From positions 20,089,514 to 20,153,513 of the forward strand of contig CM055911.1 of NCBI GenBank assembly GCA_029582155.1: 64,000 nucleotides of DNA, read 5' to 3'. The translations under genes and the position numbers were made by a program. Source of the stretch: Panopea generosa. Lineage: Eukaryota; Mollusca; Bivalvia; Adapedonta; Hiatellidae. Of this stretch, positions 11,969-24,417 are shown in pieces (the first letter of the stretch is position 1; the number at the start of each line of letters is the position of its first letter). The notes beneath the pieces are model-generated. The model was not told the DNA's origin. It did not search any database and was given only the letters and a program-made list of their open reading frames with translations.

Positions 11969-12749
11969 TAGCACATGTTACTGTTTTGATTGGAACGAAA
12001 TTTGCCTTCGAAAATACTTGATAAACACGTTTAGAAAGTTCAATTAATTTATATGTACAACGTTTATTTCTGCAGGAAATGCTCAGTCTATATTGATTTG
12101 CCGGTAGCACTCTGTGTTGGAAAAGAAAATATAAACAATGATAAGTGTACCGTTTTTTCGGGAGAAAAAAAATGCTTTGCTTTTTCAACATATATAATTT
12201 TGATAATGAAATGAGCTATTTCGAAAATTGCACCAATATGACATGGAAACAATAAGGTTTATTTTATTATAAAAATTGAATATAAAGATATTTGGAAACA
12301 TCACACATTTCTAGACGATGGACGTATTCTAAATGACGGAAGTCAACGAATAGTTTAAATATATTCTGTTCTTCTAATTATTGGCTGATACTTCGGCTCT
12401 GATATATATTTCAGTTCTAAAGCACTTTTACAGAACAAGTTTTTATATGATTTCTTAATCATATTAACCTGTACTCCAAAGAGCTGATGTATAATATGCT
12501 ATGCGGAGGTCGTAAAAAGATGTCCCGTAGACATTTTTTGTTATTTCATGTTTCTCAGAAACACGAGTGAATACTATTTATGACAATGCTTAGGGATTTA
12601 ACGGGTGTTGCATGTTTCATTACCTCTGATAAACAGGTTTTATTCAACTGCGTCTGCTTCTGTGTCTTTACTGGTTATGTTTTGTACTTCCTTTCTTCCA
12701 TGGGATCATTTTATCAGATATCTTAATTTATTCATTTTTTTTCCGTTAG

Positions 12750-12872
12750 TTACGAGCTGTGCGGATACGCAAGGCTTTCCATGTTCGGATGAATCTACAA
12801 AAGTGGTTGTATGTAAAGATGTTAACTTATCAGCAAAATACTGCCCAAGAACATGCAATCTATGCGGCACAC
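12750..12872 (+). CDS. gene A exon 6: ShKT domain 1
   Basis: The exon is 123 nt, phase 1-1, with acceptor ...ttttccgttag and donor cac|GTAAGT (at 12873). The six cysteines have spacing C-x7-C-x9-C-x9-C-x3-C-x2-C, ending CPRTCNLC. This is the ShKT signature. The Asp after Cys1 and after Cys3 (CAD, CKD) is the usual acidic pair. A larger open frame overlaps on the same strand but its other residues come from the intron. Confidence 0.9.
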
Positions 12873-13210
12873 GTAAGTAACAGGCGCCAGCAAGATATTT
12901 ACAACAAAAGACATGCAAGAAAACTATATAATATGAGACGCATCTGTTTCGTTGAATCTATATTAAAAGCGTGTAGATCAGTTCGCACGAACGCATACAC
13001 GTGAACGGTCGTTTCATGTTATGACGTCAGAAATAACACAACTAAACGCTGAATGAACACAAACGAAATCTTGTTCCTGTTTCTGTTGAAGCCATTAAGT
13101 CTTATAGACGCTTGATGCAAATTATATATAGTTCGCTCTTCCAAACATCGACTTAAACTTACGGAAACGACCAATTATGTTTCCTGTTTATGATGCTTGA
13201 TAACTGGTTA

Positions 13211-15378
13211 ATAAGACTGGGTGTATTATCGTATGTTTTGAGACTGGGTGTTTAACTGTTTGTACTGAGACTGGATGTTTTACTGTTTTTATTGAGACTG
13301 GATGTATTACATTTTATACTGACACTGGATGTATAACATTTTATACTGAGACTTGGTGTATCACTGTTTGTACTGAGACTTGATATATTACTGTTTGTAT
13401 CGAGACTGGGTGTATTATTGTTTGTATTGAGACTGGATGTATTACTGTTTGTACTAAAAACTGGATGTATTACTGTTTGTACTGAGACTGGGTGTATTAC
13501 TGTTTGTACTGAGACTAGATGTAATACTTTTTGTACTGAGACTGGGTGTATTACTGTTTGTACTGAGATTAGATGTATTTTTGTTTGTATTGAGACTTAA
13601 TGTATTACTGTTTGTACTGAGACTAGATGTATTACTGCTTGTATTGAGACAGTGTGTATTACTGTCTGTACTGAGACTGATGTGTATTGCTGTTTGTACT
13701 GAGACTTGATGTATTACCGTTTGTATTGAGACTGAATGTATTGCTGTTTGTACTGAGACTAGATGTATTCTGTTTGTATTGAGACTAGATGTAATAATGT
13801 TTGTACTTGGTGTATTACTATTTGTACTGAGACTTGATGTATAACTGTTTGTATTGAGATAGAATGTATCGCTGTTTGTACTGAGACTAGATGTTTTATG
13901 TTTGTATTGATATTAGATTTAATACTGTGTGTACTGGGTGTATTACTGTTTGTACTGAGACTTGATCTATTGCTATTTGTATTGAGACTTGGTGTATTAG
14001 TGTTTGTATTGAGACTAGATGTATTTCTGTTTGTACTGAAACTGGATGTATTACTGTTTGTACTGAGACTAGGTTCATTACTGTTTGTACTGAGACTAGA
14101 TGTAATAATGTTTGTACTGAGACTGGATGTACTACTGTTTGTACTGAGACTAGATGTATTTTTGTTTGTATTGAGACTGGGTGGATTACTGTTTGTACTG
14201 AGACTAGTTGTATTACTGCTTGTATTGAGACTGGGTGTATTACTGTTTGTACTGAGACAGGTGTGTATTGCTGTTTGTACTGAGGCTTGATGTATTACTG
14301 TTTGTACTGAGACTGGATGTACTACTGTTTGTACTGAGACTAGATGTATTTTTGTTTGTATTGAGACTGGGTGGATTACTGTTTGTACTGAGACTAGTTG
14401 TATTACTGCTTGTATTGAGACTGGGTGTATTACTGTTTGTACTGAGACAGGTGTGTATTGCTGTTTGTACTGAGGCTTGATGTATTACTGTTTGTATTGA
14501 GACTGGGTGTATTACTGTTTGTACTGAAACTAGATGTATTACTGCTTGTATTGAGACTGGGTGCATTACTGTTTGTGCTAAGACTGGTGTGTATTACTGT
14601 TTTTACTGAGACTTGATGTATTACTGTCTGTATTGAGACTGAATGTATTGTTGTTGGTACTGAGACTAGATGTATTTCTGTTTGTATTGAGGCTGAATGT
14701 ATTGCTGTTTGTACTCATACTAGATGTATCTCTGTTTGTATTGGGAGTAGATAAAATACTGTTTGTACTGGGTGTATTACTGTTTGTACTGAGACTTGAT
14801 GTATTCCTGTTTGTATTGAGACTGAATGTATTGCTGTTTGTACTGAGACTAGATGTATCTCTGTTTGTATTGAGACTAGATGTAATACTGTTTGTACTGG
14901 ATGTATAACTATTTGTACTGAGACTGGTGTGTATTGCTGTTTGTACTGAGACTCGATGTATTACTGTTTGTATTGAGATTAATGTATTGCTGTTTGTACT
15001 GAGACTAGATGTATTTCTGTTTGTATTGAGACTAGATGTAATACTGTTTGTACTGGGTGTATTACTGTTTGTACTGGGTGTATAACTGTCGGTACTGAGA
15101 CTGGTGTGTATTGCTGTTTGTACTGAGGCTAGATGTATTTCTGTTTGTATGTAGATTGTATTTATTTCTGTTTGTATTGAGACTTAATGTATTGCTCTTT
15201 GTACTGAGACTAGATGTATTACTGTTTGTACTGAGACTGGATGTATTACTATTTGTACTGAGACTAGATGTAATACTGTTTGTGTTGAGACTGGGTGTAT
15301 TACTGTTTGTACTGAGACTGGATGTATTACTGTTTGTACTGAGACTGGGTGTATTACAGTTTTACTGACAGTGAATGT
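13211..15378 (+). repeat. 27-bp minisatellite, about 80 units
   Basis: The unit is close to actgtttgtactgagactgg plus atgtatt (27 bp). Because 27 is divisible by three and the unit lacks stops in some frames, long artificial reading frames arise on both strands (LFVLRLDVL-type on +, VIHPVSVQT-type on -). A 190-bp block (seven units plus one base) is duplicated almost exactly at 14111-14300 and 14301-14490. It is intronic, between gene A exons 6 and 7. Confidence 0.95.
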
Positions 15379-15659
15379 ATTTTCATTGATATATTTCACT
15401 TTATTAACGTTTTTGAATTTTAGACGAACCCATTTCCATGAAAACTAAACGAGCATATTCGTAACGATTTATAGCATTATTTTTTCCAACCGTCATACAA
15501 TTCCGAAATTACATCCTATTCAAATTAAGTCTGTCATATACACTTGTTCCTATTGTTATCATTATTAAGGATACATTGAAGTTCGAAATTTGATGTTATA
15601 TCAAAACGAGTGCCGTTTTAAATATACTCTTTACAACTATTTTTTTCTGAACACTGTGA

Positions 15660-16690
15660 TGCACGTTGGTTGTCTAATTTATCAAGAGCAACGGTTTATA
15701 AAATGGTACAAAACATCAAAGATGGACGATTTAACATCAAAGATGATCTTCACATTGGTAGGTTCGAGTCGGCTGGTATTGCTGCAAACATATCTGCAGT
15801 TCATAACTGCAACAACGAAGATGTTGGAAACACCTTACAAGATCGTATCGTTGACATCTGATCGGCAGTTGTTCGCGATATTCTGATTAAACATCTGGGG
15901 TGCGTTTCACAAAACAAAAAAAAAACATCATCGTAAACGTAAACCAACAATTATTCATAATTTTTTTAAATTTTATCCACATGAAGCCAAGTTGGCTAAA
16001 ATCATTCCGAAAAGTATATAATTTCTGAAAATACAATCATTTTAAATGCCGATAAAAAATTTGAACACACAACGGAGAAATTGTCAAATTGACTTCCGTC
16101 AATGTTAAAATGATTCATTATAGACAAACTCCTTATCTCTTAATTGATTCCCAAAATGCCAGGAAGGTATACAAATTGTAATAAAACCTGCTTCATAACT
16201 AAGAATTGAAGTGAAAAACCTTATGTGAATTGCTTAGTTGTGACGAAACACTGATGTTATTGTTTCGGGTCCCAACGTCGGCTTGATAATAAACAAAGAA
16301 CGAAAAAATACCAAAAGACAAATCACTGCCAGATGTTTGAGGAGTGACAAAATGTGCCCTTCTTGATATTCGTCTAATGCAGCAGTCCTGTTATTTTTAT
16401 TCTTACACTAAATGGTCGATCAATAACTGGTAACTCTTAAAAAAAATCAGTCTTGTAAAAGGTCAAACAGGTTTATAAATAGAAGACCATCATCTGGTTT
16501 GCAATGCATATGCCTCCTGCATGAAAATGCAGCTACCAATAAGATCTAAGTTGTCTAGCCATTTCCGGAAGAAGAAAATATTACGCAGCTGTCATACCCA
16601 CAATATTATTCAGACAAAGGTCCTTGTGATTTCTTTAAGTTTCCTTGACTGAAACAAAATGTTGTTTGGGTGGCGTTATACCACGAAAAT
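15660..16690 (+). pseudogene. mariner-type transposase pseudogene
   Basis: LSRATVYKMVQNIKDGRF and a following GRFESAGIAANISAVHN match the helix-turn-helix and GRP-like region of mariner transposases. The copy is broken by a MITE at 15899-16107. Beyond it, decayed but ordered blocks reappear: a CFGSQRRLDNKQRTKK stretch (about 16265), GLQCICLLHENAATNK (about 16500, where the second catalytic Asp of HDNA is Glu) and YSDKGPCDFFKFP (about 16610). Several frameshifts and stops show it is dead. Confidence 0.8.
15899..16107 (+). mobile_element. MITE family M2, right end lost, inserted in mariner relic
   Basis: It starts gggtgcgtttcacaaaacaa and follows the copy at 32537 as far as attgacttccgtcaatg, after which similarity stops. 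It interrupts the mariner pseudogene right after a Leu-Ile-Lys-His-Leu-Gly motif, so it inserted later than the mariner. Confidence 0.7.
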
Positions 16691-16897
16691 GCGGCTTTAC
16701 GATTGTGTACTTCTTGCTAGGAAAATTGCGTGTCGGTCAAAGGAGAGTACTTTGGATCACACACTTGGTCTCAACACTTTTCTATTGTCTGTCGTATATG
16801 TTCTGATTCAGTAACAACAATAACTAATGTTTATATGTAGTACTTATATGTACGAGAACAACCTGACGGGCCTCATTCGTAACAGTGTCTAATTTTT

Positions 16898-17527
16898 TGA
16901 CATGACGATAGAGCGCTGTTTGAAAATATAACGATAAGGTGTGGTTTGTAAATTTGGCGATAGTTCGACGTTTTAAAACATGATGATAGAGCCAGATTTG
17001 TAAGTATGGCGATAGAGCGAGGTTTGAAAATAAAACGATCAGGATTGGTTTGCAAACATGGCGATAGGGCGAAGTTTGAAAACATGACGATAGGGCAAGA
17101 TTTGTAAGTATGGCGATAGGGCACGGTTTGAAAATATAACGATAAATCGTGTTTTGCAAATATGGCGATAGGGTGAGGTTTGAATACATGACGATAGAGC
17201 AAGATTTGTAAATATGGCGATACGGCGTTGTTTGAAAATATAATTAAAAGGTGTGGTTTGCAAATATGGCGATAGAGCGATGTTTAAAAATATGACGAAA
17301 GGGCGTGGATTGTAAATATGGCGATAGGAAGATGTTTGAAAATATGGCGATAGGGCGAGTACTGAAAACATGACGATAGGGCGAGATTTGAAAATATGAC
17401 GAAAGGGCGTTGTTTGTAAATATGGCGATAGGACAAGGTTTGAAAATAAGACGATAGGGCAAGGTTTGAAATCATGAAGATAGGGCGAGGTTAGACATCA
17501 TGACGAAAGGGCGAGATTTGAAAATGA
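16898..17527 (+). repeat. 26-bp minisatellite, about 24 units
   Basis: The unit is tttgaaaatatgacgatagg plus gcgagg. Alternate units tend to read tgtaaatatggcgat and tgaaaatatgacgat, suggesting a 52-bp dimer. Reverse-strand open frames with a 26-residue period are by-products. It lies 135 bases before gene A exon 7. Confidence 0.95.
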
Positions 17528-17662
17528 CGTAAACAATTTGTAGGGTCTGTAGAAGCGGTATGGCTGCTGACATATTTAATGCGATGACACTGAATTATTT
17601 TAAATATGAATGACTTTAATCCGCAAACCGTCTTACGAACATGTTAAATTATGATATTTCAG

Positions 17663-17875
17663 CTGACACAACAACAGAACGTCAACACTCTACATTAACA
17701 ACGATGCCACAAGCCAAGTTATCTACACGAGTATCTTCCGAACTCTCAACAGCTTTACCAAATACATTAACAACAGCAGTGCCACACCTACTATCAACGT
17801 CATTGCTAGCTTCTTCGTCGTCAAATGTGACTCCTGATCCTGTAGCAACAGCAACACCAACAACTACAAAAACAG
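17663..17875 (+). CDS. gene A exon 7: long Thr/Ser/Pro linker
   Basis: The exon is 213 nt, phase 1-1, with acceptor ...gatatttcag and donor acag|GTGAAG. Its 71 residues are dominated by Thr, Ser, Ala and Pro (for example TTTERQHSTLTTMPQAKLST and SSSSNVTPDPVATATPTTTK) and include the sequon NVT. It would form an extended, probably O-glycosylated mucin-like spacer between ShKT 1 and 2. The reverse strand is also open here, but only as a mirror of this composition. Confidence 0.75.
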
Positions 17876-19317
17876 GTGAAGTACAACTTACATACATATA
17901 TCTTGTTAATTACATGTGGTATGGCTATGTTACAAATACAAATATAAAACGTCTTCAGTTTGTCGTTTAGCATAACTTTCCGTTATCTTCATCCTTAACC
18001 ATCTGCTCTGTATGAAAACATTTACTTTGGGACCCAGTGCACAGAGTCCGTGTTCTTAAAGCTTCTTATATAAATTTCAGTCGTATTGTTTCTATGGTGA
18101 CGTTACATTTCCTAATGAACGGATATTTGGATCACAAACATAATAATATTCTATCTTACTATTTATTGATAATATAAGCTAAATAATTGCATCAGTTTGG
18201 TTGTAAAAAGGGAGCCAACAATATAGGAACGTATTACGTAAATGCAAATTTTGGATGGGCTGTTGTCTGAAAACGAGTGACCAAATGTGTACGATTCTCA
18301 AACTTGAACGTTGTCACACAATGTCCTATATAGTGGTTGCTTCGATTAAACATCAACACAATTTGAAATCTAGCAATCGTTCTGCATATAATTGTTTGTT
18401 TTATTTCAATGCATTTGACAAAAAAATCTGCAACACACTTTCAGTTCTCTATTAATAAACCAAACAAAGAGTCATTGTGTATAATCTATGTCTCCCGTAT
18501 CGAAAAGTACCCGGTAAGCAATTAAACGTTTAATAAGCCTGTAATCGACAAAAAAAATAAAAGTCAAGTTTCCCAATAATTCACGCTTAGAAAGTTTCCT
18601 ATGTGTTACCGTTGAAATTTTCAAAAAACATATTCATATATTCTGAAATATATGACATAAATAAACGCAAAAACTGAATATAATTTTATTGGCATGATGT
18701 TTTATCAAAAATTCAAACAATTTCAAATGCACGTTTTAAAACGGTTTATTTCATCAACATACTCGTTTATTCTGCGAATATCTTCTTAATAACATGTTAC
18801 AGCGATATTCCATTCATTGATTTTCCGCATCATTTTCAGTCGGTCATCGTTGAGCATAACGTCAAAAAAAAACATCAAAAATTGACGCTATTTAGATTCT
18901 CCAAAAAGTGATGTCACACTAGGCAAAGAAAAAAAAACATGTGTCATGGTTTATTACACTACTACACCGTTAAAGTATGCTAAAAAAGTATGAAATATGT
19001 ATCACTTTTTTAAAAAAACAACGTAATATTCATTTTAAGAATTTAAAAAGATAAATAGATTGACGCCAAACAAGCAATCACTAATTCTAAGAAACTGTCC
19101 TCATAATGTAAAGGAATATATATTAAACAATAATGCGATACATGGTATCGTTAGTATTAATATGTATGTGAATACATTTTTCAGTTTTTTATTGTCAAAA
19201 TACAATTTTGAATAAGACATAAAAAATCGCCAATGCATTATATTTGTCTTTGTGTTGCTTTTACATGTAGTTCTAGTTCTTTGGATTACTGAAGCTTATA
19301 CAGATTGTCCGAAAAAC
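17876..19317. other. intron between gene A exons 7 and 8, nothing recognised
   Basis: AT-rich. The only organised element is the small tandem repeat at its right end (19318). Confidence 0.5.
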
Positions 19318-19402
19318 GAACGCTAACATTACGTTAACGAACGCTAACATAAAGCTAACGAACATTAGTTAACATAACGCTTACGAACGCTTACATAAGT
19401 TA
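19318..19402 (+). repeat. about 21-bp tandem repeat, four diverged copies
   Basis: gaacgctaacattacgttaa and variants repeat about four times, 110 bases before gene A exon 8. Confidence 0.75.
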
Positions 19403-19514
19403 CATAATCATTGACGAACAAATATATTACCGGAACAGGTACTTTCATTTCTCGTTTTTTTATACTTCCAAGAAATTGTTCCATCAGATAAAATCAGATA
19501 TTTTTGTATTGCAG

Positions 19515-19640
19515 CAACTTGCTCCGATCATCCGGAATTCAACTGTAATACTCCCGACGTGCTACAACTCATTTGTAGCGATATGGAGCTGGCAAATAAG
19601 TTTTGTCAAAGGACATGTAATGTTTGCAATCTTCCATCAA
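19515..19640 (+). CDS. gene A exon 8: ShKT domain 2
   Basis: The exon is 126 nt, phase 1-1, with acceptor ...gtattgcag and donor tcaa|GTAAGT. It encodes six cysteines with spacing 7-9-9-3-2, identical to domain 1, including CSDHPEFNC and CQRTCNVC. The correct frame starts after one base carried over from exon 7, which gives Ala-Thr-Cys. Other open frames over this site are shadows. Confidence 0.9.
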
Positions 19641-20257
19641 GTAAGTCAATACGAGTTATCGTTCTTAAATAGTAGCGATACAGACACGTCTAGTTACAAA
19701 TAGGAAACGTAAATATTTTGCATTTATTTAGATGATACATTTAAAAAATAAGGTAATGAATTAAATTGTTTATTTGAGAGAAAAACAATGGCATACTAGC
19801 TTCAGGAAGAAGACACTAGTATGCAAGAGAGTAAAGGAGAATAAGAAGGTATGCAACCACTGGAGATGAAACCTTCTACGGACACAACAGCATGAACATA
19901 TCAATATAATTATAGAATTATTAAAATATGAGCAAGATTTATATATAGAATATATGGCAACAGGTTTCAATATGTAATGCCTGTATATCCAAACTGACTC
20001 CGTTTTGCCAAAATGATATATATTTCAATAAGCAGAAACAATATATTGAAGAGGAACTCCCTAAATTGGGCTACGCGCCTAGATTATACTAAAATAGATT
20101 TTCCGCTTAAAACTTAACATATTTCGTGACATATAAAAATGAGTCAAGTGATTTAATTTTGATTTCAAATTGATCGGTTATTCAGGTGTACACGTAGTAA
20201 AACATGTTCTATCTTAGAAACAGTCCGAATGATAATGTGAAGCTCGTCAAGCAGTAT

Positions 20258-20382
20258 TAAAGGGCTGTCTACTTTAAGAATGGGGATTTCGTTTCAAATT
20301 AACACCTCCTATTCAAATATTGATTTTGTCTCGCTTTTTGATAGATTTTATATATTTTCCTGACATACTCCCTTTAATCCTT
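20258..20382 (-). mobile_element. MITE family M4 end, reverse strand
   Basis: The reverse strand reads ttaaagggagtatgtcagga then aaatatataaaatc, matching the termini of 42436-42605. The other end may be attaaagggctgtctacttt at 20258. No coding content. Confidence 0.4.
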
Positions 20383-21079
20383 GTTATTGCGTTCACCTTT
20401 ACTCGCTCCTTTCCGGTCGTCACTTCCTGAGCTAGGACAGTATCGAACATGTAGAAAAAATAAAAATAAATATATTTTTGTATGATTTTATTTAGCAAAA
20501 TCTAAGTCAAATTTAATAAAATGACATGTATGGCCTGGGATATGTGCATTTCGTCGGACACGATGACTGTCATTATTATGGAACATGCTTTTATAAATTG
20601 TCACACATATAAACAAGTATACACGACATTTGGACAACGAATGCAATATACTGACGACTAGTTTGATATTTACCATTACTAGTGTATGTGTATTAGGTGG
20701 TACGAAGTATTGAAACAGAAACATAGGCATCATTCTTTGTTAGGAATTCAAAAAAAGGAAAGCAAAAGAACAAATAAAGTAAAGCTATACACTACCGGCA
20801 ATGTGCTTGACAAAGACTATCAATCCTCCTACTGGCAGCACTATTTGCAGCAGCACAAAATGTAGTAGTAGCAGCATATTAAGTAAAAGTTTGGAATACT
20901 GATCTTATTTCACTGTTTTCAATCATAAAAATGAATAAAAATAAATATAAGTTTCAGTGAAAAGTCAGTTACATTTCACTCTCGAGCTCTGCAATTTACA
21001 ATGCGCTTTCGTGACTTTGTCACTAGTAATCATATCACATCAGTGCTCATTCGATGAAATAAAGTGTTATTTCTATATA

Positions 21080-21872
21080 CAGAAGAACTTCGTTGGCTCG
21101 AACACGGATGACTGGAACACCGCATATTGCTACTTAGCTGGTTGCGGCCGAGTTCCAATTTCGATTTATTTACATGTAAAAGCATAGTATGATGTGAAAC
21201 AGTACTTGACTCGAAAACACTTAATCGAACTAGTTTGTCCAGTCCTACTACTTTTTGTGCTGCTGCTTATAATAATACAACTTTAGCTTTTGCTTCTTCT
21301 ACTCTTACAATTGCTACTATTTCTGCTGCTTTTTCTATAACTACTACTGCTTCTTCTTTTGTTCTACTGCTACTAATACTGCTACTGCTGCTTTTGCTGT
21401 TGTTGTTATTCCTGCCACTGCGTACACTACACTAAACTGTTGTTTTTGCTACTGGCACTACTACTTATAGCATTAGTGCACACGTATGCACGCACATTAT
21501 CGCATGAGCGGATGCATGCCCACACACATATACAGACGCACATCATGTACACGTATTTGATATATAAATAGAATCGTCCAATTGGAATTTTAACATTCAA
21601 ATTGAAAACTTGATTTATAAATATAATCTATAACTATAATCTTCCAATTGGACCCTTTACATTCCAATTAGTAACACGAGTTTTAAATTGGAACTGATCG
21701 TTTGGAAATTTTAATTTAAGAATTTAAGAATATTTAAGAATATAAGAATTCCAATTAGTCAGTGTGTTTTTTACTACTTTAATACCAATTTTCTCTCTAT
21801 TTTACGGACATTTGAGTTGAATCGAACTATTTTGTCCAGTGCAGTCGGATTCGAATCATCGAAGTTTTACTG
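21080..21872 (+). mobile_element. pogo/Tigger-like MITE copy split by low-complexity DNA
   Basis: The left part (21080-21245) matches the MITE at 937-1110, including tcgaacacggatg and the block around gtatgatgt. The right terminal repeat lies 570 bases away, at 21815-21872 (cgaagttttactg before TATA). A short piece (atcgaactagtttgtccagt) is present on both sides of the intervening CTA/CTG-rich sequence, so it was duplicated. Confidence 0.55.
21238..21470 (+). repeat. imperfect CTA/CTG trinucleotide region
   Basis: A run of ctactg, gctgct, cttctt and related triplets fills about 230 bases inside the split MITE. The open frame it creates (poly-Leu) is a composition artefact. A smaller cag/gta trinucleotide patch is at 20835-20880. 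Confidence 0.6.
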
Positions 21873-22387
21873 TATATATTTGTTTAGTCGCTCTGGATCA
21901 TGTTTAATATTGGTTAAATTTCACAGATAGTTGAATCATGATAATTCACAGCTATACGTATTGATAAGAACTATGTTATTGATGTAATTGACATCAACCT
22001 ATCAATGAAGCTAATCCGGCTGCGATTAAGAATTTATCCATCGCATTGAATAAATAAACTCAATAAATCCATTTCACTATAAAACAAGCCAATTTATGGT
22101 GATTACACTCATAAATAATATTTAGTGTCACGATTCCAATTAATTTCGATTTGTTTACTTCAAATATTCAGAATGTATTATCTTAACCGGGTTTCGTTCT
22201 AATACTTATTTCAACTGTGTCAATATCATCAGCGTCTGTCAACAAAATATCTCGTTAAACAAAACCTGCGAAAACAAAGAGCATTTCTGGTAAAAATTGA
22301 TCGCTTCAGTCTGCGTCAAGCTACGATTTCCATTGGGGTCATCACAATATATTTTAATTTTAAGTAAGATCGAAATAATTAAGCAAC

Positions 22388-22817
22388 CGAAACTAAGATG
22401 GTGAAAAGTCGAAACAACGATGGTGAAAAATAGAAACAACGATGGTGCAATATCGAACTTATGATGGTGAAAATCCGAAACAACGATGGAGAAAAGTTGG
22501 AACAGCGATCTTGAAAAAAAAGAAAACAACGATGGTATAAAGTCGAAACAACGATGAGGTAAAGTCGAATCAACGATGGTGATAAATAGAAACTACGATG
22601 GTGAAAAGTCGAAACAACGATGGGGAAAATAGAAACAATGATGAGGAAAAGTCGAAACTTCGATGGTGAAAAGTCGAAACAACGATGGTTAAAAGTCGAA
22701 ACAACGACGGGGAAACGTCGAAATAACGATGGTGAACAATAAAACAACGATGGCAAAAAGTCGAAACTACGATGGTGAAAAATCGACACAACGATGGTAA
22801 AAAGTCGAAACAACGAT
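22388..22817 (+). repeat. 22-bp minisatellite, forward array
   Basis: About 19 units of gatggtgaaaagtcgaaaca plus ac. The reverse strand is open for 144 codons because three units make 66 bases. It is followed by an oppositely oriented array of the same unit at 22880. Confidence 0.95.
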
Positions 22818-22879
22818 AAGAGATATAGGGATAATGAAACAGTAACAGATGTTATAGATAAAAGGGTTGCCGGCCAAAT

Positions 22880-23070
22880 CTTGACTTTTCACCAACGTAT
22901 TTTCGACTTTTCACCAACGTAGTTTCGACTTTTCATCAACTTAGTTTCGACTTTTCACCAACGAAGTTTCGAGTTTGTAACATCGTAGTTTCGACTTTTC
23001 CCCATTGTTCTTTCATTGTTTCGACTTTTTTTTACCATCGTAGCTTCGTTGCGTCGTTGTTTCGAATTTT
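22880..23070 (-). repeat. 22-bp minisatellite, inverted array
   Basis: About eight units of gacttttcaccaacgtagtt plus tc, the reverse complement of the array at 22388-22817. The two arrays are separated by about 60 bases and could pair as a long imperfect hairpin. Confidence 0.9.
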
Positions 23071-23426
23071 CATAATAATTATGCCATGATGGTTAACAAG
23101 ACACCATTTCAAAAAGAGCATTGAATGTAAGTTATTATGCATATTAAATGCAAATTAGTACATTACCTTAGTTCACACTTTTCATATTTGCATTTTAACC
23201 ATTGCCATATAGAAATATCGACGTCCGATAATATAGACTTGCAAGTTCACTAGGAACTGGTATCAGAAAGGTTTAAACAAAAATCAACTTTATTAGTTAT
23301 CGCACTAAAAGATGAATTGCTTGGCTGTACTTGATACAATATTCTCAAGTTATATTCAATACAAATAACCAACTGACATATTGTTCTGACTTCCTAATAT
23401 GTTCAATTGTCAGTCGTGTTGTTCTA

Positions 23427-23737
23427 TATTTAAATGAGTGGTCTATTGGTAGAGCGTCCGCCTCTCACCAAGAACATCTTCGGTTCCGATCCCTGGTTGG
23501 GTCATATCAACATACTTGAAAAAGGATATAAGGAGCTTCCTGGCTCGGCGCTCATCATTCATATGATAGTTCTAGGTTTGGTCGGCCCGGTGTAAGTATA
23601 ATGTGACTTTTTGTGGTATCATACCATGTGTCTGCGGCATGATATTCCAGTGTGGCAGCGCTCAGAATACTCTCTCTGAAGTAGACACTGTTGTCGCGAT
23701 ACGACTGAATATTGTTGAAAGCGGCACCAAATGCCAT

Positions 23738-23773
<36 letters not shown>

Positions 23774-23790
23774 GCAACAACGATAACAAC
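23427..23790 (+). mobile_element. SINE family 3 copy with (CAA)n tail
   Basis: The A box TGGTCTATTGGTAGAGCG is at 23437 and the B box CGGTTCCGATCCC at about 23480, followed by the family body (gctcatcattcatatgatag, tgcggcatgatattccagtg). The element ends in a (CAA)n tract from about 23740, the likely 3' tail of this family. Confidence 0.8.
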
Positions 23791-24417
23791 AAATTTGAAT
23801 TCATTGTAACATCAACTTTTAATAATAAAAAAAAAATATATATATATATATAAGGCCATGCCAAATTGATGTCTTGGTCATCGGATTTCCCGCCCCTGTT
23901 AAAATTGTTTTGAGAAAAAAAAATAAAAAAAACCATCATTTCAAAAACATTTAAAAAAAAAAAGGCACTTTTTTTAGAAAAAAAAAATAAAATGAATATC
24001 CCGCACCTATTTGAGAAAGAATTTTAAAAAAATAAACGTGTATTTTCCGTAAACAGTCCTTTATTTTAGTTCAAACTCCACGGACTGGTTCACTCTACTT
24101 CCAGTTCGTACACTGGCTACTGTATGCAGGTTAATTTTGGTTATGACCTTCCCTTTCAAGCGTTTGTTGCCATAATCGTTTGATTGACGTTGAATACATG
24201 TGTGTACTTGCTTAATTTTAACTTCAAGTCGTCTGTCAAAGATGAGAATATGTTCTAAAATTGCCATATGTGGTGAGTCTCTAAATTTACTTGATAAAAT
24301 TATTTGGTAATAACTTATATCAAGTCTGATAATGTAAATAAAGACAAATGTTATCTTTGCAAGGCAAGACAACGCCCATGATATTTTATATAAACGGTTG
24401 ATATATCGCGCTTGCCA

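Noticed and set aside
13898-15368. Long open frames with LFVLRL or VIHPVSVQT repeats as repetitive proteins
   Set aside because: They follow exactly from a 27-bp tandem repeat without stops, are open on both strands, and lie in an intron between well-phased exons.
22379-22813. 144-codon reverse-strand open frame as a gene
   Set aside because: It is the 22-bp minisatellite read in a frame with a 66-base triple period.
24061-24372. 103-codon reverse-strand open frame as a gene
   Set aside because: No family similarity, no splice or promoter context, and chance length.
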